Positions 36,101 through 49,684 of a stretch of 64,000 nt of DNA are shown piece by piece; within the stretch, counting starts at the first letter, position 1, and every line of letters starts with the position of its first letter. The notes under the pieces are model-generated. The model searched no databases, was not told the origin of the DNA, and saw only the letters and a list, made by a program, of their open reading frames with translations. A program made the translations under genes and the position numbers. This stretch comes from Diphasiastrum complanatum (lineage: Eukaryota; Streptophyta; Lycopodiopsida; Lycopodiales; Lycopodiaceae): assembly GCA_029204225.1 (NCBI GenBank), contig CM055097.1:54454368-54518367 (forward strand), written 5' to 3'.

Positions 36101-39098
36101 TGTCTTGGATCTTCGCTTAGCCTTCTTAGCAGGAATTGATCGTGGAGGTGATGACTTCTGAGAAGATAAACTCTTCTTCAAAGGTGAAGACTTCCTAGAT
36201 GATGATGTCTTGCTAGAACTCTGACTTGTAGAATCATCCTTGACTTTTCCTTTGCCTTTATCCAGTAAGGGTGGCACATTCTTTGAATCAATCTTTTGAG
36301 GAGGATTTTCCCATTTCAAGACCGTATTATAATGTTGCTTGGCTTGTTTATTCATCATTGACCCTTTGATCCTATCTTCCTTCAATATAACTGCTTTTGG
36401 CAGTTTTATTGTTGGTTTATCAGGAATATTACGCACTCCCAATCTGGTCAGATCCATATGATTTAGAATCTGTTCATCAATAAGTTCTGCATTGTCATCA
36501 TAAGTCAAGGCGTGACTCACAAGAATGAGTTCATTTTCAATCAGATCTGGTATAGGCTTTGTTGATATCCAAGCTACATTCAACACATTCAATGGAAAAG
36601 TGATCGGTGTATCCAAGGTACGATCCAATAATAAAATCTCGCTCAAATCTGACTGATTATCTTGTTGTACAGTCAATTGTTGCAAGAGCTTCATTCCAAT
36701 TGACAGTATCGGTTTGAGAATCGTAATGAACTCCCAAATTTTTTACTGGTCACAAGTATGATCCGTTGTTTATGAATCGTCATCCTCTTTTTGAACCACT
36801 GGTTTGATAGTCCAAGTTGTAGGATCAACCTTGACTGCACGTTCACAATTTTCAAAAGTGATTTTTCCGATACCCCAATTACGAATTACTTGCGCAACTC
36901 GTAACCATGGGCATCCCAATAGGACTCAATAGACATTTGGTGCTTCTGGTAAGTCCATTACTACGAAAGTAATGACGAACTGTACTCTGCCAATTCTGAC
37001 AGGTATATCTTCAACCATTCCTCGCGAACGAACTATAGTTTGATCAGCTAGCTTAATGGCAAAAGTCATAGGTTTTATCTTTGTAAGGCCCCATTTTGCA
37101 CATAGCTTTGTAGAAATCAGGTTAACTCCTGAACCGCCATCTATCACAGCTGCTTCATTAGGAAATTGTCTATGTTGTATCGGCAAGGTGATATTTTTTT
37201 GTTCACTTTCCCAAGCTGCTCCGACATGGAGTACGTCATTAGATTCTTCAAATCCAGCACAAAAAAAGTGGCTCCTAATAGACTTCTAGTTCAGCTTGAG
37301 TTAACTTTTATGCTAATACTTCTTTTTCTTGTGGCACCAACTTGAAGAACTCTCCCAATAAAATATTGATCTTACTAGACAAAATATTCATGAGTTGTTC
37401 TGTTTGCGGTGCTTCTGGTTTAGTCATCTTGAAGGGTTTTTCATGATGATGCAACTGAGCATTCATATTTGTACGTGAATTTTTTGGTGACTACAATGGT
37501 GAAAAATGAACTTCGGATATTGCTTTAGCAGCCTCAAGCTTCTCTTCTTCTTGTAGATGTTTAATCCATTGCCTCATATCTTGATATCTTCTTTTTTCTG
37601 CATGAAGATTTGGATAGACTCCAGATGTTTTTGGTATATCAGTTAATGGTATAGAATCAGCAGGTATTGGATCTGCTACCTGTTCTTTCTGCTTCTATGC
37701 TTTGGTGATCACCATCAAGGGTGCACTTGGTTTACTCTGAGCTACTGGTCTTTGCTTGATTGTTATCAAATTTATAGGAGCTTTAGCCGGTGGTAGCTTC
37801 GGTCTTGTTGGACATTCCTTATAGCAATGCCCATAACCATAGTCACGACAGAATTACAATTTTTTTTTTTTATTTGGACATTCTGCAACTCTATGGTTTT
37901 CTCCACATGCAAAGCATCCAAGTGGTGCTTTGGTCCAGTTTCTAGATGCTTGTTGTTGGACGGCCGCATAAATAGCATATTGTTCTGAAGATCCACCTTC
38001 TTGATCATTACCATAGTTCCATTGCTCGACACTTCTGTAAGGTTATAGTTCCATCAAATTGGCAGAAGGAGTGGGGTGCTTTGGTGTGGCAGGTAAGGCT
38101 AACCGTTTCGGGTATCCAAGAGCATATTGACGAGGTCTAGCTGTCGGATTTCCTCCATAATGTGGTTCTCGATATTCGATCTGGGCATACCATTGCTGAA
38201 TTATCCGAGGATTGAGGTTGCAAAAAGCAGTCTCGTGATCAGGCAAATTACACAAATGACATATACTGATTTCCATTTTTTCAATTGAGGACACTCATTC
38301 ACTGTGTAATTTCCTGTACGAATAAAACACCAGACATTTTTCCAGGTGGAAAAAGTCTTTGCAAACTTCTTAGTTTCCTTGTTCGCTTGTCCATGGAAAT
38401 CTTCCAATGCTTTGATCTTCTCATCAAATTGCGACTGCAACTTTTCCATCAGTTTCTACTGGTTCTTTTTGAGTTTCTGAAACTCATTGAGCATCATTTC
38501 TGTAGTAGCATTGAGATTCGTTGATGCAATAGTGGTGGATGTCGTAGTGGTCTGCCCTGCTATATAAGACAACATACTGATATTTGGCTCATCGTCTAAA
38601 TCTTCATCCTCCTCCCGAATTGCATCATCCATAGCATTTTGCAAGATTGCGTACTCATTATGGCATTTCAGCTCACGTCTGATCCTTTTAGATAATCCTG
38701 ACAAAAACCACATAACCATGGCATTTTCGTTAATCAGTCCAAGTTCACACTTAGATCTGAGGCGTTTTACTCGTTCAATGTAATCTCGAACCAGAGTCTT
38801 CCATAAACTTCTGAGGTTTGAACCGTGTGATAAGGGCTTGTTTAACAGTCTCCCAATCTGTATGCTCAGTTTCATCTTGATTATAGTACCAATCTTGTAT
38901 CGCGCCTGTGAAGGCCATAGGAAAAAGCTTAAGTTTATCTTGGGGAAAAACTTTGCCATAGACTTCGCAAGATTCAGAGTAGATCTGAAGAGATCTAACT
39001 GGATATGTTAATCCATTGTATTTGGGTAGATCCAAACGGGGTGCTCTCCTAACAATGATTGGATTGACTTCTTGAGGAGCACCTCCGGGGGTGGCCAT
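33158..39098 (-). pseudogene. Ty3/gypsy gag-pol, decayed but in canonical order
   Basis: Order on the minus strand: gag from MATPGGAPQEVNP (39098) with LFPMAFTGAIQDWYY and DAIREEDEDLDDE; zinc-knuckle-like clusters (CHLCNLPDHETAFC near 38240; CFACGENHRVAEC near 37900); protease IDGGSGVNLIS (37140); linker rich in Ser/Lys (36694-35969); RT with FLDGFSSYNQ and GIYLDDLGVHS (YLDD, near 35290); RNase H with TDHQPLLYLVNK (near 34640); integrase zinc region, then core with YYVGP where DxVGP is usual, so the first catalytic Asp is Tyr, followed by SDRGTHF; C-terminal FTGEGPYRVKEIL (33300). Stops and frameshifts break every domain. RT and integrase look like non-chromoviral plant Ty3 (Tat/Athila-like), by inference. 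Confidence 0.9.
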
Positions 39099-39955
39099 CT
39101 TTACAGATTAAATCAAATAGACAATGAGATTGGGTCTAGATTTTTAATCAAAACTATCTCAGATCAGATCTACTAGATCTCTTGAGAAGAATCAAATTTC
39201 TATATCGTGATAAAGATTTCAAAAATCAACCAATTGATGCTTCTCAAAAATGAAAAAAATTCTCAGACTCAAAATCAGACTGTATCAGCTTTGACTCAAA
39301 ATTTGACAGAGACTTGATTTGGCCAAGAATCAAGAGTAGTACTAGTATTTTTGCAAAAAAGTGTCTTTTTTGACAAAAATATGACAATGTGACAACTAAT
39401 CCTCTGAGAAACCTTCTATTTCTGATATAATTTTTTGCCGACCTGGCAGTAGATAGATCTGAATACACCTATGCACAGTGAATTGAGCAAAGGTTCTTTT
39501 TCTGTATTTTTAGAATTTTGGTGACTTTTTTGTATTTTTTGATGGTTTTTTTGATGTTTATGGAAATATGCTAGGAAGGATTGTTCGCCCTTCAAACTGA
39601 AGGTTCTGTGATCAAAATCGAAGGTGACTGCAACTCGGCAAACTTTTCCTGGAAGAGGGTAAAAAGTTATCAGCTCTGATGACGATTTTTGTCTCCTTTT
39701 GACCAAAATCTGGCAAATTTGACCGATTGTTGTTGTTTTTTCTGATATTTCAGATCCAAATGGATCTTAAAGTAGCTTTTTCTGTTCCAAAATCAGATTA
39801 GATTCAAACAAGCAAATCCACTCAAATCAAGCAAAATCACTTCCCAAACAAACCCTAAATGCTGATTTAACACTATTCATGACATGACAAGATGCCTAAT
39901 GCAAGCTAACCATCCAACAAACATGCTGCAAACTGAAAAATTGGCGTAGCTCCGT

Positions 39956-39968
39956 GGCAACGACGCCA
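39956..39968 (-). other. Primer-binding site of the Ty3 element (tRNA-Asp-like)
   Basis: The minus strand reads TGGCGTCGTTGCC, four bases after the LTR end. Tat/Athila-type plant elements commonly carry TGGCGCCGTTGCC, complementary to tRNA-Asp; this copy has one mismatch. It supports the LTR boundary at 39973 and the clade. Confidence 0.75.
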
Positions 39969-39972
39969 AAAT

Positions 39973-40716
39973 TGTAATGGATTTCTTTCCTTGCCTAATC
40001 TCAACCCAAGATCTAATCAATCTAGCATCAAGGAGATGAAGTTACTTGTCACGTGTAGATTTGTTCCCATGAGAGCGATAGCATAGTTCAGATTTCAGCA
40101 TGAATGGAAGATTCACATCTAACTCTACCATCCACTAACCCTAAGCATTAACACTACATCCATTAACACTAGATCCACAATGAAGATAACTAACTCTTTC
40201 TCTCTCTCCCTTTCTCATAAAAAGTATAAAAACATGCAATCCCAATAACAATCAGATCCAACAATTAGCAAAACACAATAAAAGCATGAGAGATGGAGGA
40301 AAAGTGATAGAGAGCAAGGACATTCGTAAATTCATTTCACAAGAGATCCAATCTACTTTATTGAAATGAAGATATGTACATGTGTAGGAAACTCGAGTTG
40401 GTCCCTTTTTATAGTAGAGAGGAGGACCCTGGCCTTTGAATCCTATTGGTCCATATATGCCTCCCTAACTATTCAAATTTAAAAAAGAGTGGAAACCCAT
40501 TCAAATTGGAGGAAAACCCAACTTTATTTACTAACTTTACATTTAGGCCCTGCGACATTAAAAGTCTCGCAAAAAGACCTAAATTCCTTTTATTGACTTT
40601 CAACTAATCAAATCTCTATGTGATTATCGGGTTGGATTTACACACGTAGGGTGCCAAATCCCTCTCACTTATTAACTAGGGTTAGGGTTGTCTCGGGATT
40701 TGCAAACCCTCCAACA
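39973..40716 (-). repeat. 5' LTR of the Ty3 element
   Basis: About 744 bases; on the minus strand TGTTGGAGGG...CCATTACA. It contains a TATA box (ctactataaaaaggg on the minus strand near 40420) and an AATAAA downstream near 40360, the usual LTR order. No partner LTR is visible beyond the integrase end at 33158, so the 3' LTR is lost. Bases 39099-39955 are the untranslated leader with no gene. Confidence 0.75.
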
Positions 40717-40739
40717 TTGACAATATTGGGTGTTGGGCT

Positions 40740-41221
40740 TTTTGCCTATGAAAAACCTGAGTAAAAATGCAGACTGTGGCGACAATTAGTTCAAACATGC
40801 AGACTATTTGAAAACAGTTCATTTTCTGTAGGTTGTATTTGAGAGTAAAAATCAGAGAAGGAAGAAGGGCTGTTGGGATGAGTAGGAGTTAGATTAAATT
40901 CCAATAGTTCAAGCTTGAAAGCTTGAGAGAGCTGCTAAATTCTACTTCAATACATTGCACGAATGAATTGCTTGAATTGAAATGTAGAAGTATGATCAGC
41001 TATTTATACTAAGCAGAGCATCTAGAAGGACAATTGATTAGGTCATAGATCACAATGGTCAGTTTGCCATAGTGAGCTGGCCAGTTAGTACTTCCTAGAA
41101 ATATACTTGTGGGATCCACCTGTGAGCAATTTCCGTGTACTTCTGCAGACTGTGTAGAAACATGCATAAAACTACAGAGCTGCGTAATGTAGTGGATGAA
41201 GATTAAAAACGATTAGTTGAT
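40740..41221 (-). other. Possible partial LTR with TATA element
   Basis: It is unassigned sequence with a TATA-type element on the minus strand (agtataaatagctg near 41010) and short repeats of catgcagact. It could be a remnant LTR of another minus-strand element. No termini or partner were found. Confidence 0.3.
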
Positions 41222-42467
41222 CATCATGAGAATAATCCAACACAAAGCACTCTCTTGAATGTCAACAAATGAATCAAGAAGAAATCACAAAGATATGGAA
41301 CCTCTTGAATCTCTTTCTTGCACCAAACCTAGCAAATCCAATACATAGAATGGAAGATACTTGATCAACAAATGATCAACCTACAATCTCATGAGCTTTT
41401 TCACTTCCTAAACTTGAATCATACTCTTGAAAGGTCTAGCAACCTCAAAAACAAGAGATCCAAACAAATATAGGATTTTGACAAAAGTACAAAAAAATGA
41501 ATCTTACAAATTCTATATGCAAATCCTACAAAGTTGATATACTATCTTTAAGAATGCAATAAGACCTATTCATTGAAATTAAAGTCGCCACATTCCACCA
41601 AATATGGAGTGAAATCGGTCTACTTCAATTATTTTGCCTTCTATTGAGTTTTGATTTACAAGAAATCAATTCTACATATGAAAAATGCTTGATTTTTTTG
41701 ACTAGAATTCAATCTAGCATGCTCTAGAATTGGTAACCCCTCAAAATCCTTGCTAAATCTAGCTGATCCTTCAAGTAACCTACACCAAAGCTCTAATACC
41801 ATGTGAAAAAAATTAGATAATTAAGATCCATTCAAACTCTAAGATCTTTGGTTACTAAAGATAGCACATCTAGCACCATTGACAATGTAGAAATCTAGCT
41901 CTACCACTGCATAGAAGCCATAAACTCAAATAGATCTTGAAAAAATTAGATATGAATGATAAAGTATGCTTTCCATACAAAAATAGTAAGCTACTATATT
42001 TTACACGTGTGAATCCAACAAACATCAAACAATTGCATTCTACACACAAAAATTCAAGATATCAACACTATAGTGCACCAATGAGTATAGAACCCCACAG
42101 AGATCTCATGTATAAGCATGAATGAGAGTAGAGAGAGAGAGAATGTATCTCCTCACATGCTTGCAGGCTATTTATAACAGGCCTATACCCAATTTGGATG
42201 TGGTTCTCCAATCTTATCAACAATAGAAAACTTCTAGATCTCAAACCCTACTCACAATGTAGACTAGATTCAATGAACAAAATATTCAAATTTGAATCTC
42301 CCAAACTCAACCTTCTACATTTCCCACACTTTCTTAAAGTGTTAATTCAAATGAACTTAGACTAAAAATAACTTCATAAAGTTTATCTCTAAGTATGAAA
42401 TGCATATTTGCCTAAATTGCCAATTAACTAAAGCGAACTAAATCGAACTAGTTGACAATTTCTGACA
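41222..42467 (-). mobile_element. Copia element C: 5' LTR and leader only (element A family)
   Basis: The LTR is 41802-42467 (plus strand tgtgaaaaaaattag...ctgaca), preceded by the primer-binding site TGGTATTAGAG (minus, 41801-41791). The leader to 41222 resembles A's leader at 54100-54690, with shared phrases such as aagcactctcttgaat and agaaatcacaaaga. Gag and everything after are missing. It is clearly diverged from A. It sits directly against the RNase H of element J. Confidence 0.75.
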
Positions 42468-42764
42468 AAAGTTATTATTAGACATTAGTCTGAATCAATA
42501 CACTTCAACAATTATGTTCTATGATAATCAGAGTGCCACTGCCTGATCGGCCAACCCTAGATTTCACTCTAGGAATAAGCACATTGAGATTTGATATCAC
42601 TATGTCAAGAGTAAAGTTCTTGACAGAGTGGTGAGCTTGATGTACTGTCGAACACAAGACATGATCGCAAATGTGTTTACCAAGGCATTGGGCATTGATC
42701 CACACAACATAATTTGTGCATCACTTAATCTGAAGATTAAGGCATTCACAGACCAGATTAAGGG
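42468..42764 (+). pseudogene. Copia RNase H end (element J, element E family)
   Basis: It reads DNQSAT, SANPRFHSR, KHIEI, VSLMYCRTQDMIANVFTKAL, NIICASLNLKIKAFTDQIK, parallel to the end of E. It has at least two in-frame stops. A polypurine tract (agggtggggggg) and an LTR follow. Confidence 0.85.
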
Positions 42765-42774
42765 TGGGGGGGTG

Positions 42775-43480
42775 TGTTGGATGTATTCCTCTACTCTCCT
42801 AAATCCCAATGTTAATCTAGTTCCATTTACATTGCTACAGTTTTACATGCATTGTTGCACAGTCTGTAGAAATACTCTATTATTGAAAACATGCTTCAGA
42901 GTGACAACCAACCTGTCGAAGAAGGCTCGGAGAAAGGCCGACTCTATCGACTATCATCGAACTATCGAGGAAGCCCGACTCCATCGACTATTGTCGAGGA
43001 TCATCAAGACAACTGTCTCGACTTTATCGACTATCGACAACGACACGCTCAACTCCGAATAGTCGAAGGCTCCTCATGCCCACTTCATGTACTGTGCAAC
43101 TATCTTGACAATGACAACAGAAGCCACGATCTACCCAAGATGGCGCAACAACTCTATTCTCTTTTTGTATATAGATGGTGATCATTGCAATATACAATAA
43201 CACAAAAGTTCAACGAGACAAACACTTTAGATGCTTTCATGCATCGATTTTTTCTTTTAGACTGATTGTCAGAAATAAGCTCATAGCTATTACAGAGCGG
43301 AGGTAGCTTCTGAGCGTGCGGTTTCACCCACAATTGTCTTGTGCTCCAAATATTCATCTGACTTGTATTTTCATACATTAATATGAATCAACTACGGTCT
43401 TATTATTGCATTTAGATTTGAGTTAGTGTTATATGCTTTTCTATTCCGCTTCTGTTTGCTTTGTCTGACTGTCAGCTCTT
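42775..43480 (+). repeat. 3' LTR of element J, partial
   Basis: It starts tgttggatgtattcc after the polypurine tract and resembles E's LTR start in layout and short blocks (ctctcctaaatccca; cagtctg). A TATA-like gtatatag is at 43167-43174. The R/U5 part matches E loosely (gcggtttc..cc; ttgtcttgtgctc) to about 43480, then similarity is lost. The region 42916-43065 is packed with TCGA. Confidence 0.7.
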
Positions 43481-46400
43481 TCGCAAGAATGTTGATCAAT
43501 GTTCTCAAACGAAGTATGAATGTCAATTGGTGTGTTTCAAGGCTGAATAGGCCATTTTCAATGTCTATTATAAACATCCATGTATTTTAGCAAGAAGTGT
43601 TGATTGGTATTATTCGCCTATGTTGAATCATGTGTTGTCTTGTAGACTAGAAAAAGTTTCATGTAATTGTACAGATTTTAAAAATTGCCTAAGTAAATAG
43701 AAACTTTAAAAAAAAAAAATCGAATGTACATTAGATTTGTAAATCTTTCTTAAATAAATTCCAACATCGACTATCGATTGTTGAATAATTCAAATGAAGA
43801 TTGTTGACTATCAAATAATTTGGATGAAAATTGTTGAATGTTGAATAATTTGAATAGAGATTGTCAACTGTAGAATAAAATTCAAATTTAAATGAAGGTC
43901 AAATAATTTTGAATTGAGGAATATTCAAAGGACATTTTAACAAATTTCAAATTTTGAAACTTTAAATTTTGATGGATTTCCCGTTGGTTGAACCTTGAGT
44001 AAAGGTGACAATTGTTGGCTATGACATAAATGGTTTGGAGTGGAATTAAGGTTTCAACAACACACTCTCCCCTCCTCCTCCTCCTCCTCCTCCTCCTTTT
44101 TGACTTTCAAAGTTTTTGTTTTCTATTTCATTACTTTCTACCTTTTTTATTGTGAAATTTATTATTTTCAAATAGATTTAAAACAATTTACGATAGTATC
44201 TAATATAGGAGGCAACTCATAAAATATGCAAGAATTGACTTTTGATGCTAAGTAGAAAAAGAAAAATAGTAATGAATTGCATTTTGGCATAGAATAATAA
44301 TAGTACCCAAGCTTCTAGTGTGTTGACAAAAAAGCTAGTGAATACTAGAAAATGAAATTGAAAGGATTTTGAATCTATTGCCACATTATGTTTTGAGGCT
44401 TCTATGAACTATAAATCATGTTGAATGTGTTAATAGTATTGTAAATGATAAATATCCACATAACTTTCTTAACATGAATATGTCAATAGTGATGTTTATC
44501 TACTTAACAAGAATGATACTAAAGCATTGAGTGGAATCGATCATGAGGAGGCCTATTTGAAATAAAATTCAAGGTGACACATTCAAGTGCATTTGGGATA
44601 ACAACTTATTTTTACATCTATACGATAAAAAGAAAAAAAGTAAATTCCAAAGCAGTGAGCTGAATAGACAATCTTAGAGAGTGAAAAAGCATTAGCCTTC
44701 ATGATATGGAAGCTAAAAAACTAGCGGTGAATAGCAACTTCATTTTCTAGATAGAATTTTAAACCATGGAAATTGGCTATAGAAGAAAATAAATCATTTG
44801 AACAAAAATTCATGACATAGAATTATGAACCAAAAGCAAGCTACTAGCTCCAGGCTTAGCCAAAACATCATCAACCAAGAAATTGCTTAGATCATACTAG
44901 CAATTGCCAACTAGAAAATCAAGTAAGCAAGGTGCCAAAAGTTTAAGTAGAAAGGTAATAAAAGAATTATGCTATCATGAATATTAATCATATATAAGTT
45001 TGAGCTTCGATAGTCTTAATGAAGCTATTAAACATGAGGCTTGGAAGGTTATAAGCTTGTATTTATATATTTCAATGTGAAGTGTGTTATAAGCTTATGC
45101 TTTTGGCTTGCAATGTCACATTGTAACTTTTAGCTTTCTCTTCCAATTATTTGCATAATTTAAGATCTCACAGAATTGAGTAAATGCTATACTGATATGA
45201 AACTTTTTATAGAAGATAATGTTACTAATTTTTTGTTGTATTGTATGTCCTCATTTGTGCAATGGAGTGGAGTGGAAGTCTAGATCAACTCACCACTTAT
45301 TAGAGGACAATAATATTCTTGATTTTTTGAAAATTACCATCCATCAAATTTCTTATGAAACCTGTTTAAAAATATAAATGCTCCTTCCATTCTCACATTA
45401 TGTCAATTTTCTCAAAGATGACCCATGACTACTCTCTCCTAACTCACATTCTAAGTTCTCACCCAGCTCATTGCCTACATATGTGACCATCATGTCCAAT
45501 TACAATGTCTTCTAGAAATCAAAACTTGAAATTAGCATTTTACTTATTGCTTTCACTAGTGCTAGGTTTATTATCTCCTGAAACTTCTTGAAGCTTGCAT
45601 TTATTGTTCTCACCTTTCCATTTGTAATATGCTATGTTTAAGATTTGTTTGAAAGTTTTTACAGACACTAAGTTTATAGGTTGTAGCCCAAGAAACCCCA
45701 ATTTCTTTCACTTGATACTTACACAAAAAAGGTGAGAGCTTAACAGAATCCTAACCATGGTCAACTCATAGAATATTCAACAAATCTCCTTAGTTCACCC
45801 ATGGCTTGACTCATATGATGCCAATTGGCATGCACTACCAAATGTAGATTTAACTCACTAAACATGTGTTCTTTTAAAGCATCGGCTTGTGAACTTTCAA
45901 ATAATGATGGATCTCGACACCAAAGAAGGGATTGCACTTCATATGCTAGGTATAGCCCCCCTCACCTACCTCCCACAATGATGTTAGCATAACTCTCTCA
46001 CACAAGACAAAGGGAGTTGCAACTTGCCTTAAAGTTGAAATTTGATAGTATCGTACTTCATTGCAGTGGACATTGTACACCACTTATCAAGGGTAAATCA
46101 AAATATCAAAAAGCCTTCTTTCAAAAATGAGCTTATCCCATCTTAGCATCCATTCTCAATACCTAGCATATCACCCAAGGATAAGTTGCACATCCTTGTG
46201 TGAAAGCATGCGAGACCACTTGACGTGGCCTCCCAATAAGAGAAAAACATTTGGGTCCTATCCATCTAATGGGCTCCTATGTGGAACCACCCTAATATTC
46301 ATGTCATGCTTCATAGCTCATGTATTGATTGGGAATCTTTTGGAGCATCTATTTAGGGAGGTACCAATCTCTCATTGTATTGTCTTATTGATGGAATGCT

Positions 46401-49400
46401 CACCAACGTTTTTTTTTTGTCTTTCAACCCCGCAAAATGTGGGGTTGACTTTGTTCTTCCCTCTTCAACCAATTTTTACCAAGTTGTTTGTCTGTCAACC
46501 CCACATATTGCGGGGTTGACTTTGTTTTTCCCTCTTCTTTTGATGCTCAAACCCTTATATCATGCCAAAAATGAACAATTTTCATGATAAATAATGACAA
46601 ACATTCTTGCTCTTTGAAGACCTTTAGCATGAACTCATTAGACTTTCTTTGACTACTTTTTCACAAATTTTGAAAACTGTTCATGATTTTTGGCTTGGTG
46701 GATAAGATCTTGGCTAGTGAGTTTACCCACCCATGTTCAAAATCTCATGTGCCTGCTTGATAATATCTTGTGTCGCCCTTGTGTGGTCATTGTTCTAGTA
46801 GGATGAATTCTGAAGGCTGCCTTTCTAAACATGTTGCTTCTTGGATGAATGCAAAGGGTCTCCTTTCAAGGCCTTTTTCTCCTTGGAAAAAGTTGAAACT
46901 GGCCTTTAGGTTATGTATGGTTGAAGTTTAAAGATTTCCAATCAAGGCCATTGTTGCTCCTTAACCTTTAAGCTTGGTGCTTGCCCTTCAAGGCCATTTG
47001 CCTTGCCCTTCAAAGTTGATGTACTATGCATTAGCCTATACGTATATAAGTAGAAATCTTGTACTAGTTTTGGGTCTCACACCTAGATAGTTTGTTGTGA
47101 GAAATTTTGAAAACTCATGGGTTGGGATAAGTCAAGTTCAATTCCATTTTAAAACAACTTAGAATTTTGCTTGTTTATGTTATTTTCAATTCACTTAGTC
47201 GGTCGTATGCGCCAAGAGTTTCATCCTTTATATTGGGGACCTCTCCTCATGTATACATCCAATCCATCCATGTGGGTGCTATGTTGATTGTGGTAGCAAT
47301 ATTATATTTTCAAACTTTCAAAGATGTGCTCAATTGTGGCTCATTTGGAGAGAGTATTCGCTAAACACATATACAAGCAAATCAATCCTATAAATGCATT
47401 TCATTGGCTTTGTATTTATTAGAAGATTATATGAAATAAATGCTACATTTATAGTCTACTTAGCCTCCTTTAAATTGTCCTTTTGTCAACATTTTAAGTC
47501 TAAGGAAGTAAAAAATCAAAATTCATTGATCATATGGATAGAAGAAAAGTTGCATGATATCACCCACTATTGGATAGATAAAAAAGTCACTTTCACAAGG
47601 CAATCTTGTCATTCGACTTGGAAGTTGGCTTCAATCCTTTTTTTTATCAACTTCTAGAAAACAATTAGCAGCATAACACCTTTTGCTTTCCACCAAACAC
47701 CACACACACACCAAAAAAAAAAAAAGATCAATGCAACTAGTGGTAATTTGTAGGAGATTATGAACTAACTCTTGTACGCTAGCTAGTTTGTTGAAAAGTC
47801 TATTATTCGAGAAACTTCTGCAATACAATTTCTTTCCACGAGCATAGATAAAGAGCAAACAACATGAGGTTGTTTATGGAACAACATTGGGCATTCACTA
47901 GAGCCTTTTCTTTAGAAAATGGTTGAACTTTTTATTGTTAGCAAGCCAGCATAACTCAAGCTAGGTCCATGTGTACATAGTTCCTTTGGGCCTCTATATT
48001 TTGGATAAGCAAAAAAAAGAAACATTACACATACGACAAAGCACTCCTCATTTAGGTGTCACCTTGCAAGAAGCTTACACAAATCATGGCATACACAATA
48101 ATACTTTTGCTAATACACTCAATATGCTACATAAATATTTCGTCTAAAGACAAGCTTGAAACCTACCAAAACAACATCTTATGCATGGATTGTATTCTAA
48201 TATATTAAATTTGTTCATTATCTTTGATTGCTAGAAATAGGTGTCTCATGTTGTGAAAATTCCTTGTATGTTCTTTGATTGTCGTATGCACATTTGTTGA
48301 TACTTTTGCATAATAACAAGTTGAGCATCAAAAAAATTTTAAATATTTCTCATATCTTTCATAGACAAAGTTAGATTATTAGTTGAGTATATATGTCAAC
48401 TTATGCTTACTCATAGATGTCAAAGGCATTACAATAACAACTTGAAGCTTTTGCATAACCTACCCAAAGTCATCATAATGCCAATGACCTAGATATTCGC
48501 ATGAAATATGTATACATGGAATTGAACCGTTAACACCTAGGAAAGCAATGAGGTTGTGAACCAACAATCTAAGCATGAGAGAGAATTTAAATTTTCAGGG
48601 ACTTTGTAGTTTGCCAAAGTTTAGACAAGTTCTCTCACATGTTAGCACGATGGGTAAGAGCTAAGGATTTCAATTTTGTAGGAGTCCACACACAGTGTGC
48701 TTTTGCGGACATCATATACTTCTACCAAAATTGATGAATTGTATTCATGGACTTATTCTTCTAGTATAATTGTGATTTTTTGGCCATTCACGATCAAGTA
48801 GCTAGATACAATTTCTATACTTAGTCAATTGATCAGCTAAAAATAGTGTTCATGAATATTTCACAGATACTAACATGAGTTGTTGATTCTAGCTACTACA
48901 TATGCTACTTGTTTTTTTTGGCTACACAAGGAACCACAAATTCTACCTTACTCCTCATAAAACTAGCAAGCACTTGTTGTTGTGCTAAAGCCTACTCTTA
49001 CCATCCTTATTAGATGCTTATTTGTGCAATACTAGAGATAAAATGATCCGTCATGCTCTTAAATTGCTTTGTAGATTAAGTTTCATAGTACATAATATCA
49101 ACAAAATTGTAATAAAAAACCCTCCATTATTGGTTAACAAAAAGTAGTCAACCACAAATTTCAAAGCTATATTCCATAAGATGAAAACTTCCACATGCTA
49201 GACAATGCCAAAATATATAAATAATGTAGATATATGAAATATGTGTAGGCTAGATAGATATGCATTAAAATTGTGCTCCATAATAATAAACCATGTGAAA
49301 AAAGTTTTTGATTTTTATAAAGAGAAACCTTCATATGTATAGCCTACATAGCTATTAAAATCATTATGTTTGTGAGAGGTTGCCAATTTAGCATTTATTG

Positions 49401-49570
49401 TATTAGAAGCTCTATATTTGCATGTATAAATAGGTGAAACATCTATATTGCACCTTTTATTCTCAGTTACCAAGAATATGTAAAATTTACAACTGCTAAA
49501 GTAGCTAGAAGTTATGCAAATGAGAGTTGTTGTTTTTAGTCAACTGGGATAAGCTTTCTGCTACTTATAT
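43481..49570. other. AT-rich unassigned region inside the insert, no gene seen
   Basis: I see no domain motif, RNA gene or LTR pair across about 6 kb. A short CTC/CCT run lies at 44068-44098. The only structured feature I found is a duplicated stem-loop at 46425-46538, listed separately. Confidence 0.55.
46425..46538. repeat. Duplicated stem-loop unit (71-bp spacing), core inverted in one copy
   Basis: Copy 1 (46425-46447) has arms CAACCCCGCA/TGTGGGGTTG; copy 2 (46496-46518) has CAACCCCACA/TGCGGGGTTG. Flanks are direct repeats: (t/g)tcaacccc before, and actttgtt(c/t)ttccctcttc after. Copy 2's stem equals the reverse complement of copy 1's stem, so the core is flipped while its flanks are not. 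Confidence 0.75.

Positions 49571-49684
<114 letters not shown>

Noticed and set aside
46127-46519. 130-codon plus-strand frame
   Set aside because: Spans the stem-loop repeat, has no recognisable domain and starts without context; chance frame in AT-rich DNA.
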